DNA of 64,000 nucleotides, from positions 62,001 through 126,000 of the forward strand of contig CALKER010000001.1 of the NCBI GenBank assembly GCA_938084835.1, read 5' to 3'. The notes under the pieces are model-generated. The model was not told where the DNA came from. It saw only the letters and a list, made by a program, of their open reading frames with translations, and made no database searches. The position numbers and the translations under genes were made by a program. Source of the DNA: an uncultured Thermoguttaceae bacterium. GTDB lineage: Bacteria; Planctomycetota; Planctomycetia; Pirellulales; Thermoguttaceae. Of this stretch, positions 1-8,628 are shown piece after piece; position 1 is the first letter of the stretch, and each line of letters opens with the position of its first letter.

Positions 1-337
1 GGAGACGGAGGAAGCGGCGCAGAAAGTTGAGGAAAAGGCCACGGAGGAACCTTCGGGTCCGGAACTAACCCCGCCGCCCGAACCGCAACCGGCACCAGCA
101 GAGGAAGCGGAAGCAGCGCCGGCCATGCCCGAACAGCAGCCGGAACAGGCCGAAGAACCACAACCGACAGAGCCGCAACCCCAGCCGGAGCAACCTGCAC
201 CTCAGCCCGAACAGCCCGAGCCGGAGAAACCCCAAGCCGAAATGCCACAAGCCCCGGCGGAACAACCGGCAGCTCCGGTGGAAGAGCCCGCCGAGCCAGC
301 AAACGAACAGCCCGCCCAGCCAGCAAACCAGGAATAA
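1..337 (+). CDS. C-terminal tail of a Pro/Glu/Gln/Ala-rich protein (partial)
   Basis: The frame is open from base 2 to a TAA at 335-337, giving about 111 residues with no start inside the window. The composition is almost entirely Pro, Glu, Gln and Ala. Repeating blocks such as PEQPEPEKPQ and PAEQPAAPVEEPAEPA suggest a disordered, acidic tail or linker. No catalytic motif is visible, so the function of the upstream part cannot be judged. Such tails occur on planctomycete envelope or scaffold proteins, but that is only a compositional parallel. The long reading frame on the opposite strand is an artefact of the biased composition. Confidence 0.7.
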   Translation, partial: ETEEAAQKVEEKATEEPSGPELTPPPEPQPAPAEEAEAAPAMPEQQPEQAEEPQPTEPQPQPEQPAPQPEQPEPEKPQAEMPQAPAEQPAAPVEEPAEPANEQPAQPANQE

Positions 338-911
338 ATGGAACGCGCAGGCTCTTTCGCAAACAGACAACAGCTCCCCGATCGGTGAGGGTTAAGAACG
401 ATCGTTTTCATAAGCTGGCACTGCTAACTGGTGCCGGCGCAGGGAGGTTGTATTGCGAAGTTCCGGAAAAGCTTCGCCGTCCTAGCTGCCACAAAGCATA
501 GGGCGCTCTTGCCACTTTGCCAACATAGGCAACACGTCAACTTCTGCCGGACCAGGGGCACAGGTGCCGTGCGTTTTGGTGGAGGGAACTTGTCTTACGT
601 TTAGGGAACTTGTCCCACGTTTGTCCGCCTAGTTGGTACCTCTTTAACCGGCCAGCTTTGTAACCAAACCGCCTCCGCAAGCTTGAACTAATGTGATTTC
701 GGCCTATGCCTACGGGAAAAAACCCGGTCGTTCCTACAAGGTTGTTGTTCCGCCAAGCGCTCGCCGTGGCAGTCCGATAAATGGGCCTGAAACGGCCCAG
801 AAGATTAAGTCCGTTTCGTTCGCAGTGGAACCGCCGTCGTGGGCCAAGACTCTCCTGACGGCCTAGCCGTAGAATCTTTTTGGCATACCGACCAGGCCAA
901 GAGTCCATGGA
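338..911. other. Gap between partial gene and coaB; holds a 20-bp tandem pair
   Basis: I see no convincing gene here. A 123-codon minus-strand frame (537-908) has no recognisable motif and no ribosome binding site. The only structure noted is a two-copy 20-bp tandem repeat at 583-622, listed separately. Confidence 0.5.
583..622. repeat. Two-copy 20-bp tandem repeat
   Basis: Units 583-602 and 603-622 share AGGGAACTTGTC and ACGTTT and differ at two central bases (18/20 identity). The phase is exactly 20 bp. Similar short tandem pairs with different sequences lie in other gaps of this window. IS21-family ends carry repeats of this size, so a leftover insertion-sequence end is possible but unproven. 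Confidence 0.6.
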
Positions 912-1577
912 TCACCGGCCTGCTTCTTCGCGGCTCTGGGGGTAGACTACCAGTTTTCCCCCAAAACGGGACTCAATCAGGGCCACAAGCTTCCGGCTAA
1001 CCTCCTTTTTACTACCGGTAAACGCCCCTACAAGCTGGCCATTGGGATCAAGGACTTCCACTCCAGTAACAGGCGAATTGATGGCATCCGGGTTGTTGAC
1101 CACTATCAGATCCGCGCCTTTACGGTGGAGCTTAATGAGGGCATTTTCCCGCGGGCGATCCGTCTCCAAGGCAAAGGCCACGATCCATTGGCGCAAGCGT
1201 TGGGATGCCACGGTGCCGACGATATCCGGCGTTTCCACGAGCTCAAGGAGTAAACCCGCACCCGTCCGCCGGATTTTTGTTGACGAATACATTTTTGGCC
1301 GAAAATCGCATGGGGCGGCTGCCGCCACCATGCCATCGCACGTTGGAAAGGCTTCCAAGCAGGCCTGAAGCATCTCCTGTGTAGACACCACGGAGATTAC
1401 CTGGCATCCCGGAGGATAATCCACGGCCACAGGTCCTGAAACCACCACGACCTCATGCCCTGCATCCAGGAAGGCCTCGGCCAAAGCGGCGCCCATCCGG
1501 CCACTTGAGGCATTGGTCAAAAACCGCACCGGATCGAGATACTCCCGCGTAGGTCCGGACGTGATTAAAACGCGCAT
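912..1577 (-). CDS. coaB: Phosphopantothenate--cysteine ligase (CoaB domain protein)
   Basis: This 221-residue protein matches the CoaB half of the bifunctional Dfp/CoaBC enzyme, which joins cysteine to 4'-phosphopantothenate in coenzyme A synthesis in the cytoplasm. The N-terminus carries the nucleotide-binding signature (ITSGPTREYLDPVRFLTN, then ASSGRMG). Later come AAAPCDFRP and LELVETPDIV, which align with conserved CoaB segments. The frame continues 25 codons upstream to 1652, but that stretch is not family-like, so I start at the ATG at 1577 just before VLITSGP. There is no CoaC (flavin decarboxylase) domain, so decarboxylation must be encoded elsewhere. No gene lies within 1.5 kb upstream and the Shine-Dalgarno sequence is weak (an AGGAG about 18 bases before the start). 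Confidence 0.88.
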   Translation of the reverse strand: MRVLITSGPTREYLDPVRFLTNASSGRMGAALAEAFLDAGHEVVVVSGPVAVDYPPGCQVISVVSTQEMLQACLEAFPTCDGMVAAAAPCDFRPKMYSSTKIRRTGAGLLLELVETPDIVGTVASQRLRQWIVAFALETDRPRENALIKLHRKGADLIVVNNPDAINSPVTGVEVLDPNGQLVGAFTGSKKEVSRKLVALIESRFGGKLVVYPQSREEAGR

Positions 1578-3115
1578 GGCACTGGTATTCCGCTTCTCCT
1601 GCCGCACATAAATTGCGTGATCTTTAACGCGACAAAGCCTCACCATATCCAAATTCTAACACAGATCGCCCGTCCTCCCGGGTATTGGCTCTGGCCAATT
1701 TTCCCCCGCCATGCCCGGGCCAGAAGTTTCTGAAAGCTTGAAGCATGCGAGCCTCCAGGGCTTAATCTTCCCACCGGAAGCCAGTCTGTGAGAGTGCCAC
1801 TAGGGGCTTCCGGAAGTTCACCTTCTGCGCCTGTATTAAGGGGAATGGTCGATCCAGGCCGCGATGAAGGTCCAAGCACTAACTCTTCCGGAATAGCACA
1901 AATGAACACTCAGCGAGGTGAGCGAACTGTGTCTTGAGCCCGTCACAAACAAGACACTCCTACGGCAGGGCAACCGAGCCCGACGCCCTGGCACGCGGTA
2001 AGGAGCATTTGTCAGGGTCTGTAGTTTCATCTATTTCGGAAAGAACTAAAAGTTAGGGAAAGCTACATCCGTAAACAATGGGAAGCAGCCCGAACTGGGC
2101 TCACACGCTTACGGCATTCATTTTATTCCCCTGCATGGAACAAAAGTACCTGTCCCTAAGCAATGTGATCGTGACTAGCGAATTTCGGCGTCCGATCTGT
2201 GAAATAATATTAACGCTTCCCGCCGATAACGGTTCCTGCCCAAAACAGCGGGCAGACAAGCCGAATATCTAGCGCGCGGGAATTTTATCCCAGTACCCAA
2301 AGCTTTTCCGCGTGCTTGGTCAAAGACACACCCGGGACCAGGAAAAATCGGAAAACAAGCAAGCCGAACGGCAAGGATTGTTACGTCTTGCCCCCAAGTG
2401 CTCAAAGTGGCGTGAGAGGCGGGTCACCCGCTCACGCCGCGCCAAGCCTCGGATTCACCACCTGCACTTCCCACAATCCGTTCGCTTAGCTTTCCCGCCG
2501 CTTCCACGCCTGGTCGAGCATAGCAGTTTAGTCTCGAGTTTCCAAACCGGCTATGTGGATGGCCATCGTTTTTGCAACTACTTATCCGGATTTGTGGCGT
2601 CTTATCCGGATTTGTCGGGTCGTTGGGCGGAGACTCTTCCATCCGGAGTGCTCGTGGCCACAGATGCTGCAAAATTGTTGACGTCTTAGGGCGAGCGTAT
2701 GTCTACCTACGCTTTTTTCAACTTCAAATTCGACCCGTTATTTTGGGGTCCTGTCGGGGCACTGGGCACGAACTAATGGCAAGCTAAGGGTTTGCAGTTG
2801 TGGCATCGGTTGTGACCACCTTCCCCGGCATCTTATCGTGTTGTTTTCTAGTGAACGGACTGATTGGCATCGGGCCTTTGGTAGTGTTTTTTCGCTTTGG
2901 CCTTCAAAGCCTCTTTGCAGTTAGCCTGGCCGCGGATGGGTTTTTGCACAGAGATTGAGGCATAGGCCGATACCCAGCACACTTGTTCAAGAGTCTTTCG
3001 AGGAGTGATGGCCCGGCCAAACTTGGCATAAATCAATTTGCGATGCTCGCAAGCCAGCCCAGAAGCAATCCCGCCTATGCAAGAAGTCTCTTCGGGTGGA
3101 AAGGAGGCTGTCCTT
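1578..3115. other. 1.5-kb gap upstream of coaB
   Basis: There is no supportable gene. Several 60-125-codon frames exist on both strands, but they lack ribosome binding sites, start with random sequence and match nothing I recognise. A two-copy 20-bp tandem repeat lies at 2581-2620. Confidence 0.5.
2581..2620. repeat. Two-copy 20-bp tandem repeat
   Basis: Units 2581-2600 and 2601-2620 share the first 15 bases, CTTATCCGGATTTGT, and end GGCGT and CGGGT. The phase is exactly 20 bp. It has the same architecture as the pair at 583-622 but an unrelated sequence. It may be a leftover end of an IS21-like element (inference). Confidence 0.65.
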
Positions 3116-3232
3116 ATGCCGCGGAAGGATGTCCGCCGTGGGGACTGCCACGGGTGGGTTAGTCAACGGGACGAACGACTAGCCTTTTTGATGCTCGCGG
3201 CTTTTGCGGTGGTGTTGGCGGCGGTGATCTGA
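3116..3232 (+). CDS. Small single-span membrane peptide (38 aa)
   Basis: A short frame begins at the ATG at 3116, directly behind a strong Shine-Dalgarno sequence (AAAGGAGG, 8 bases upstream). It encodes 38 residues. A charged N-terminal part (MPRKDVRRGDCHGW) is followed by a hydrophobic segment, LAFLMLAAFAVVLAAVI, at the very C-terminus, which is one transmembrane helix. The arginine-rich start plus helix resembles the beginning of longer membrane-anchored proteins, such as ComEA-type helix-hairpin-helix proteins. The frame may therefore be the stump of a truncated gene rather than a complete peptide. No homologue is recognised. The strong ribosome binding site is the main support. Confidence 0.4.
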   Translation: MPRKDVRRGDCHGWVSQRDERLAFLMLAAFAVVLAAVI

Positions 3233-3502
3233 AGGTCGGATCCGGCTTCTTGGCATATACCGGTCTAAAGCTTTTATTGGCTTACCCGATGGTATTGTCC
3301 ATGATGCAACGGGCTGCGGGCGGCCCACGCGCTCCTTCATGGGCCGGTGGCCAAAGCTTGGGCCTCCGGTTCTCGGCTCGTGCCTCTTACCCTGGCGGCC
3401 GGCGACTCCTTGTCCTTGGGGGTATCATGAACCCCATCTATACTATGTTTGGCAGTTCCACCCACCATGGACTCAAGTAATTATCAAGATAGGGAGTCAA
3501 AC

Positions 3503-4699
3503 ATGAAAGGGTATCCCCTCCTCCTGATGCGCGCTTTGGCCCTACTAGCTGCGGTGAACGTTTGTTATGGTCAACAGCGGCAGGAGGCGGCAAGGCCCAG
3601 ACGGCTTTCGGTGTATTACTTTGGTAACAGCCTCACGGGGTGTTCGGATCCGAAGGATCACGAGGCCCTTGCCAAACCGGCGGGGAAAGAGTGGAAGTGC
3701 TGGGCATTTCTGGGAGCGGGATGGCAGCTATGGCAGCACCGCCACGCGATTGAACACTCCGGCATGGAGTTGAAACGCGATAGCCACGGCGACCTGACTA
3801 TCGACCCGGCCACCATCGAGCATTCCACGAGCATGCATGTTAGACGTTTTCTCGGGGCGCTGGGCGACAAATGGGATGCCATTATTCTACAACCATTTAG
3901 CATGGGGCTGAGCTGGAAATGCATGGAGATGTGGGGCGTCAAATTCGATAGGGAGACCGATGTTGGCGATATCGCCTCCGCAAGTGACCTCATCAAGATT
4001 TATCTGAGCCTCAATCCCCAAGGGAAGGTCTTCATCTACCAAAATTGGCCACCTATGCAGCCGGGCAAGCTTCCACCGCCAAATCAGCTGCCGGACTGGG
4101 CCAAGAGGCCGGGCGTGCGCATTACCCCTGCCGAGTTCCCCCTGCGCGATTCGTTCGATTACGAACAGGCGTGGTTGGGGGGCAAGTACCAACCCTCTCC
4201 GGATCCCAATCGCCGTTGGCTCCACGAGAATGCCCGATCGAAAGACTATCATGATCGGCTGTTCGCCGCACTAAAGGAAAAATTCCCGCAGCTACACGAG
4301 GATGGTCGGCTGCGGGTGATTCCCGTAGCGGACATTTTTCTCGAATTGCATCGCAAGGCGAAGGCGGGACGCTTTGACGGCATCAAAGACATTGGGGAAT
4401 ATTACTCTGATGTCCAGCACATTCCTGGGGGTTTGCCGCGTTACACGGTGGCAGCAGCGTTCTACGCATGCCTCTTCGAGGAGCCACCAAACAAACTAGA
4501 GTGGAGAATCTACAACGACGCTTCCCGCTATGGAGACGATAAGCACCATGACTCCTTACCAATCCTCGAAATCACCCCCGAACGCATGGAGGTGGTCCAC
4601 GAAACCATTTGGGAAGTGATTTGCCGTCATCCAGATGCCCAGCCGAAACGGAAGGCGAGTCGCGGAGACAATCCCAACGCGAGCGTTAGTACTTCCTAG
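3503..4699 (+). CDS. Secreted SGNH/GDSL-hydrolase-like protein
   Basis: The protein has 398 residues and a signal peptide (MKGYPLLLMRALALLAAVNV, cleavage near YGQ). The start at 3503 has AGGGAG at a good distance; the frame extends 18 codons further upstream without support. GNSLT at residues 41-45 resembles the block I motif of SGNH hydrolases, with serine as nucleophile. SDVQH, with D303 and H306, resembles the C-terminal Asp-x-x-His motif. The middle (DAIILQPFSMGLSW, then GKVFIYQNWP) fits the alternating strand-helix fold. The likely role is an exported esterase or deacetylase acting on carbohydrate, but the substrate is unknown. Decayed glycosidase-like genes follow directly, which hints at a former polysaccharide-use cluster. 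Confidence 0.6.
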   Translation: MKGYPLLLMRALALLAAVNVCYGQQRQEAARPRRLSVYYFGNSLTGCSDPKDHEALAKPAGKEWKCWAFLGAGWQLWQHRHAIEHSGMELKRDSHGDLTIDPATIEHSTSMHVRRFLGALGDKWDAIILQPFSMGLSWKCMEMWGVKFDRETDVGDIASASDLIKIYLSLNPQGKVFIYQNWPPMQPGKLPPPNQLPDWAKRPGVRITPAEFPLRDSFDYEQAWLGGKYQPSPDPNRRWLHENARSKDYHDRLFAALKEKFPQLHEDGRLRVIPVADIFLELHRKAKAGRFDGIKDIGEYYSDVQHIPGGLPRYTVAAAFYACLFEEPPNKLEWRIYNDASRYGDDKHHDSLPILEITPERMEVVHETIWEVICRHPDAQPKRKASRGDNPNASVSTS

Positions 4700-5299
4700 G
4701 ATCGTGGCCGCTTTTGTTCACCTTATCACGGCCTCCTGCTGCCAAGAGTCGGCATTCCCCCCAAATGTGGAAGTGGCGCGGATCCTCCCAGCTCGGGCAA
4801 AGTACAACAACACCAGAGTTCAACCATGACTCGATGTCCCGATGGTCGATGTGACCGTAACATGCGGACCGGATGGCATGTCCTATCCAATGGGTAGGGG
4901 GGAGACTATCCTGGTGGCCCGTTCCATACCGTCGACGACATTCCCTGGCTTTAGGACTCCAATCCTGATTTCCGCACCGACACGCTAATTCTTCAGTGCC
5001 AGATATTCCGCGCTCGAGACGCGTTCTAGATCACCCTTGGGGTGCTGGGCGGAAAATGCGTCATCCCAAGCTAATCGGGCACAAGGGAAAGCCCTGGGAA
5101 GCTCACGGACGAGCCGTCCAAACCAGGACCGCAGAGAGACCACTTTTGCGGTAGTATCCCTTTTCGTGTGCATGAGGGTAACCTCTAAGGTCGGTGGAGT
5201 AAACTTCTCTGGCCAGCCGAACCAGATTTCTCCGGGCCAGATCTAACCCGGGTTCCCCCACCGAGGACGGAGACAACATCCCTTTCGGTAACAGATTGA
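4700..5299. other. Gap with faint glycosidase-like remnant
   Basis: No intact frame is present. A short stretch near 4829-4990 reads DVTVTCGPDGMSYPMG, resembling the first-blade motif of GH43-like propellers (aspartate, then DG-YY-TG). It may be the head of the first decayed gene that continues at 5300. This is weak evidence. Confidence 0.3.
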
Positions 5300-5707
5300 A
5301 ATGCCACCGGTGGGAAAGCGCCGACGGATCGGTGCTGTTTTGCGGTGACGTGCCGGCAGGTCGTGGTTACAAAGTGGGTGGTCGCTCTCCGATGATCGGC
5401 CGAAGCCGGCTGGCATGGCGATTACCGCTCCGTCGGAACTTTCGACAGCGAAATCTTCTGGTCCACAATGCCGGGCGGGCCCTCCCATCCCAACCACAGG
5501 GTGTTGCCTTATGGCGGGAAAACGGCCATCTTTCAAGACCATGAGGGTGGTTGGTGGTTCGTCACCTTTGCCAATGACAATTTTCTCCCCGACGGAGGAC
5601 TCTTACGATGTCTGCCCATCGATACTAACTGGAACGGCGCCGGATACGATATCGGTCCCCGCGAAAAGACAGATAGACCCCACCGGCACCGTCCGACTAA
5701 CTATTGA
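5300..5707 (+). pseudogene. Decayed GH43-like beta-propeller gene, last-blade remnant
   Basis: From about 5409 one frame reads WHGDYRSVGTFDSEIFW, then HPNHRVLPYGGKTAIFQ and GGWWFVTFAND, before a stop at 5707. The pattern phgGh...F.D.dGrWW.TfF.nD is typical of the final blade of five-bladed propeller glycosidases (GH43/GH32-like). Stops interrupt the frame just upstream, and no start or ribosome binding site is visible. The blade order shows that this is the end of one gene, because the first-blade motif of a second copy begins only about 30 bases later. The specific family is inferred from motif spacing only. Confidence 0.5.
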
Positions 5708-5719
5708 ATCGATCCAGCG

Positions 5720-6640
5720 GTGCGCAACCAAATCAGGCCCGCTTATCCATCGATCCGGATTCCCAAGGACCTTCCCCTTAGGGATCCTGCCATTACGGCG
5801 GTGCGGGAGGGCAATGAGGCTGTCTATAATCGCACCGGTATGGCGGGATCCAGCCTGGCGGATTACCCCCCGAGTCGGCCTCGACAGATTCCGTTCCGTT
5901 TGCCAATTTAAGAGCAATGACGGCATTCACCTATGGAAATCCACTGATCTGAAAAACTGGAAACCTCTCGTACGCGTAGCTTTCCTCGGGCAAGAAGACA
6001 ACCTTGGCAAAAATAGTGCCTTCCACCTCTTCACCTACCTTTTTCTCCCCTCCGGACAAATTGGAACCGCTCCATACGCGCGGTATCCTCACACCCCGGC
6101 TTTACGCTCTCAGAGGCGACCAATGGATCGTCTCGTCGCTCAGCCGTCAGAGAATCGGATTGCTCAAAAGTTCACCTGGAAAGCCGGAGGAACCTTACGC
6201 CCTTTAAGGACTCGTGGTGGGACACAAGACCACCTGTTTTCTCACCGCTATCGGAATCGGCTGGGAAAACAACGCCGACGCTTCTATGTTCGCTTACGAT
6301 CCTCGCCTCTCTGCGGAAGAGGGGGGCGACCCTTTCCTGTGTCTTTGACCCTGGGTGGATTGCTCCCCTTATACCGGATATAAAAAGTCTTGCGGGGCGT
6401 TCACGGCTGCTCGAGATCGAGAACGATCTCTCTGCCGGAAAGGGAGGTTGCCGCACGTTCAAAGAGAATGGTCGCTACCACTTGCTGGCTCCAAATGCTT
6501 AGGGCGATATCGTCAAGCGCGGTGTGGAAAGCCTCTTCGGCGCGTATCGGGCCCCCACGACTGCCCTTCCCCAAACTGGGAATGTTACCGCGTTCCTGGA
6601 TCCAACAAGTGGGGTGCGATTGGCCGTCACGGTAACTGAC
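5720..6640 (+). pseudogene. Decayed GH43-like beta-propeller glycosidase gene, second copy
   Basis: Family motifs occur in the expected order but in different frames. PLRDPAITAV and EGNEAVYNRTGMAG lie near 5770-5840. SNDGIHLWKSTDLKNW lies near 5915-5960 after a frame change. LYALRGDQWIVSS, then GLLKSSPGKPEEPY, lies near 6090-6200 after another change. RTFKENGRYHLLAPN lies near 6450-6495, then a stop, then ESLFGAYRAPT near 6525. These match successive blades of a secreted GH43-type propeller. At least three frameshifts and two stops show that it is inactive. A 322-codon frame through this stretch is a chance composite of real and random sequence. Together with the remnant upstream, this looks like an ancient tandem duplication that has decayed. 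Confidence 0.6.
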
Positions 6641-7313
6641 GAGCTACGGGAAGAGAAAAACTAGCAAGCGCTATCGAGGCATTCAGGGGCGAGCCGCTTT
6701 CTTTGACCACAACACAGCTATCGCTGACCGCAACCTGTGTCCGGAAAAAGATCGATTCTCGGGCTTCCCGTGGCAGGTATCCCGTCGGTCAGGTGCTGTT
6801 TTTCCGCAGGATGGGTGAAGAAAGGCCAAGAGTTTCCCAAAATCTGGAGGAAGCGCAAGTTCTGCCAAGGCTACCTTCCTCGGGTTGAGCTTCGCTGCCG
6901 CGATGGCGGGGCTCAATTATGCGAAGCAAAATAGCCAAGCCCGTTTGCCTTCAGCTAGTAACCGGGCTGAGTTAGGGCCATTTACTTGGGTAATACTTTT
7001 TCGGAAAATTCCTTTCTCGCGTTCCGTCCCAGGCCGGTGCCTAGCCTGACCGATCGCTCAAGGTGCCAGGCATCCCACCCTTGACCAGCTACCCGATTAA
7101 AGTCACAAATATACCAATCATCGAGATGTGGCTGATCAAGTCCGGAATTTGGGTTGAAAGAATACGGCCCCGCCGGCTTTCGGAGAAGGATCTTCCAGGA
7201 TCCCAGAGTCGGGTTGGTGATTTGGGAGACCAAGCCGGCCGTCCCCTGTCGAGACTCTTAATTGTTTCGGCGGTTAGGATCCCAGCGGAGAGGAAAAGGA
7301 GAGGAAAAGACTT
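6641..7313. other. Gap upstream of pheS
   Basis: There is no gene I can support. A minus-strand frame (6982-7233) contains a protein-like stretch (DDWYICDFNRVAG) but has no ribosome binding site or known motif. It may be a further degraded relic. Confidence 0.4.
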
Positions 7314-8354
7314 GTGATTGCGGTCGAAAGCATCCTACAGGAAATCGAAGCGGCACTTGCCGAGGCCCAAACACCGGAGCAGGTAGAGCAAGTGCGGGTT
7401 CGTTTTCTCGGCCGAAGGGGGAAGATCACCCTTTTGGGAAAAGAAACGGACTTCCGGTCGTTATCGCCGGAACAACGTCGCACCTTTGGTTCGCAACTGA
7501 ACGAACTGAAGCGTCAAGCCGAGGAGAAAATTGCCGCCGCACTTGCCGACCGTCAGCAGCGGGCCGCTGCCCGGGCGGAAGCTCAAGCCCGCGCCCGATT
7601 GGACCTTACCCTTCCCGGCCGAGATCGTCGCCTCGGAGCGTTGCATCCGATCACCCTGGTGCAGATGGAAATGGAGGCTATTTTCGAGGGAATGGGCTTT
7701 ATGGTCCTCACGGGGCCGGAGGTGGAAACAGAATATTACAATTTCGATGCCCTCAACATTCCGCCGGATCATCCGGCGCGAGACATGCAGGATACCTTCT
7801 GGCTAGAGGGTGGGCTGATCCTCCGCACTCATACTTCTGCCAATCAGGTGCGGGCATTAGAGAAGTACGGCGCGCCGCTTCGGGCAATCTTTCCCGGACG
7901 ATGTTTCCGCTATGAGGCCATGGACGCCAGCCACGAGAACACTTTCTACCAGCTGGAGGGCCTTGTAGTGGATCGCGATATTTCCGTGGCCCATTTGATA
8001 GCGGTGATGAAGGCTTTACTCGGTGAGGTCTTCGGACGCGAAGTGAAAGTGCGCTTACGCCCTGGCTTTTTCCCGTTTGTGGAGCCAGGCTTCGAGCTTG
8101 ATCAGCAGTGTCCCTTCTGTGACGGCAAGGGATGTTCCGTGTGTAAACAAAGCGGGTGGATCGAGCTCATCCCCTGCGGCCTTGTTCATCCGAAAGTTTT
8201 GGAAGCCGGAGGCGTGGACCCGCAAAAATTCAGCGGCTTTGCCTTCGGCATGGGAATGACCAGGCTTGCCATGCTAAAGTTCGGTATTCCGGATATTCGC
8301 TTGTTCAACTCGGGCGATCTCCGCTTTTGCGAGCAATTCCCCGTCGTGATCTAA
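7314..8354 (+). CDS. pheS: Phenylalanine--tRNA ligase alpha subunit
   Basis: This is the cytoplasmic alpha subunit of the alpha2-beta2 synthetase that charges tRNA-Phe. The protein has 346 residues and starts with GTG at 7314 behind a purine-rich AAAGGAGAGGAAAAG leader. The N-terminal coiled coil (residues 1-95) binds tRNA. Class II motif 2 is seen in FPGRCFRYEAMDASHENTFY and motif 3 in GFAFGMGMTRLAMLKFGI. A CPFCDGKGCSVC motif before the WIELIPCG segment is a Zn-finger-like loop found in many bacterial PheS. pheT follows 274 bases downstream in the same direction, an unusually long gap for this pair, so they may be cotranscribed with an untranslated spacer or have separate promoters. Confidence 0.97.
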   Translation: MIAVESILQEIEAALAEAQTPEQVEQVRVRFLGRRGKITLLGKETDFRSLSPEQRRTFGSQLNELKRQAEEKIAAALADRQQRAAARAEAQARARLDLTLPGRDRRLGALHPITLVQMEMEAIFEGMGFMVLTGPEVETEYYNFDALNIPPDHPARDMQDTFWLEGGLILRTHTSANQVRALEKYGAPLRAIFPGRCFRYEAMDASHENTFYQLEGLVVDRDISVAHLIAVMKALLGEVFGREVKVRLRPGFFPFVEPGFELDQQCPFCDGKGCSVCKQSGWIELIPCGLVHPKVLEAGGVDPQKFSGFAFGMGMTRLAMLKFGIPDIRLFNSGDLRFCEQFPVVI

Positions 8355-8628
8355 GCGCAGGCAACTTTTGGCAGGGAGGACTCGCCGAAAACACCGGACA
8401 ACTCCAACGAAGAGGCTACGGAAACAAAGACGTAACAAATGCCATATTTTCGCCAAACTGCCGGCTATATTCCGCTTTGTGGAGGAACCTCGCTCGCACG
8501 CTGGGTTTTGGAGGTCGGCCCCAAAAACGGTGAAACTTACCCCTTCCTACCATTGGCTAGGATCCCTGGAAAGGAAATATTTCAACCCGCAGTAAAAAAG
8601 CGAATTGTTATCTCTGGAGTTCCAGGCT

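Noticed and set aside
537-908. A 123-codon minus-strand frame before coaB's end
   Set aside because: It has no ribosome binding site or motif and contains the 20-bp tandem repeat.
5415-6383. A 322-codon plus-strand frame as an intact gene
   Set aside because: Only about 50 residues (DGIHLWKSTDLKNW region) are family-like; the rest is random and the true blade motifs lie in other frames, so it is part of a pseudogene.
8605-8628. TTG at 8605 as the pheT start
   Set aside because: The eight extra residues are not family-like, while the GTG at 8629 gives the conserved KISLDWL start with GGAG upstream.
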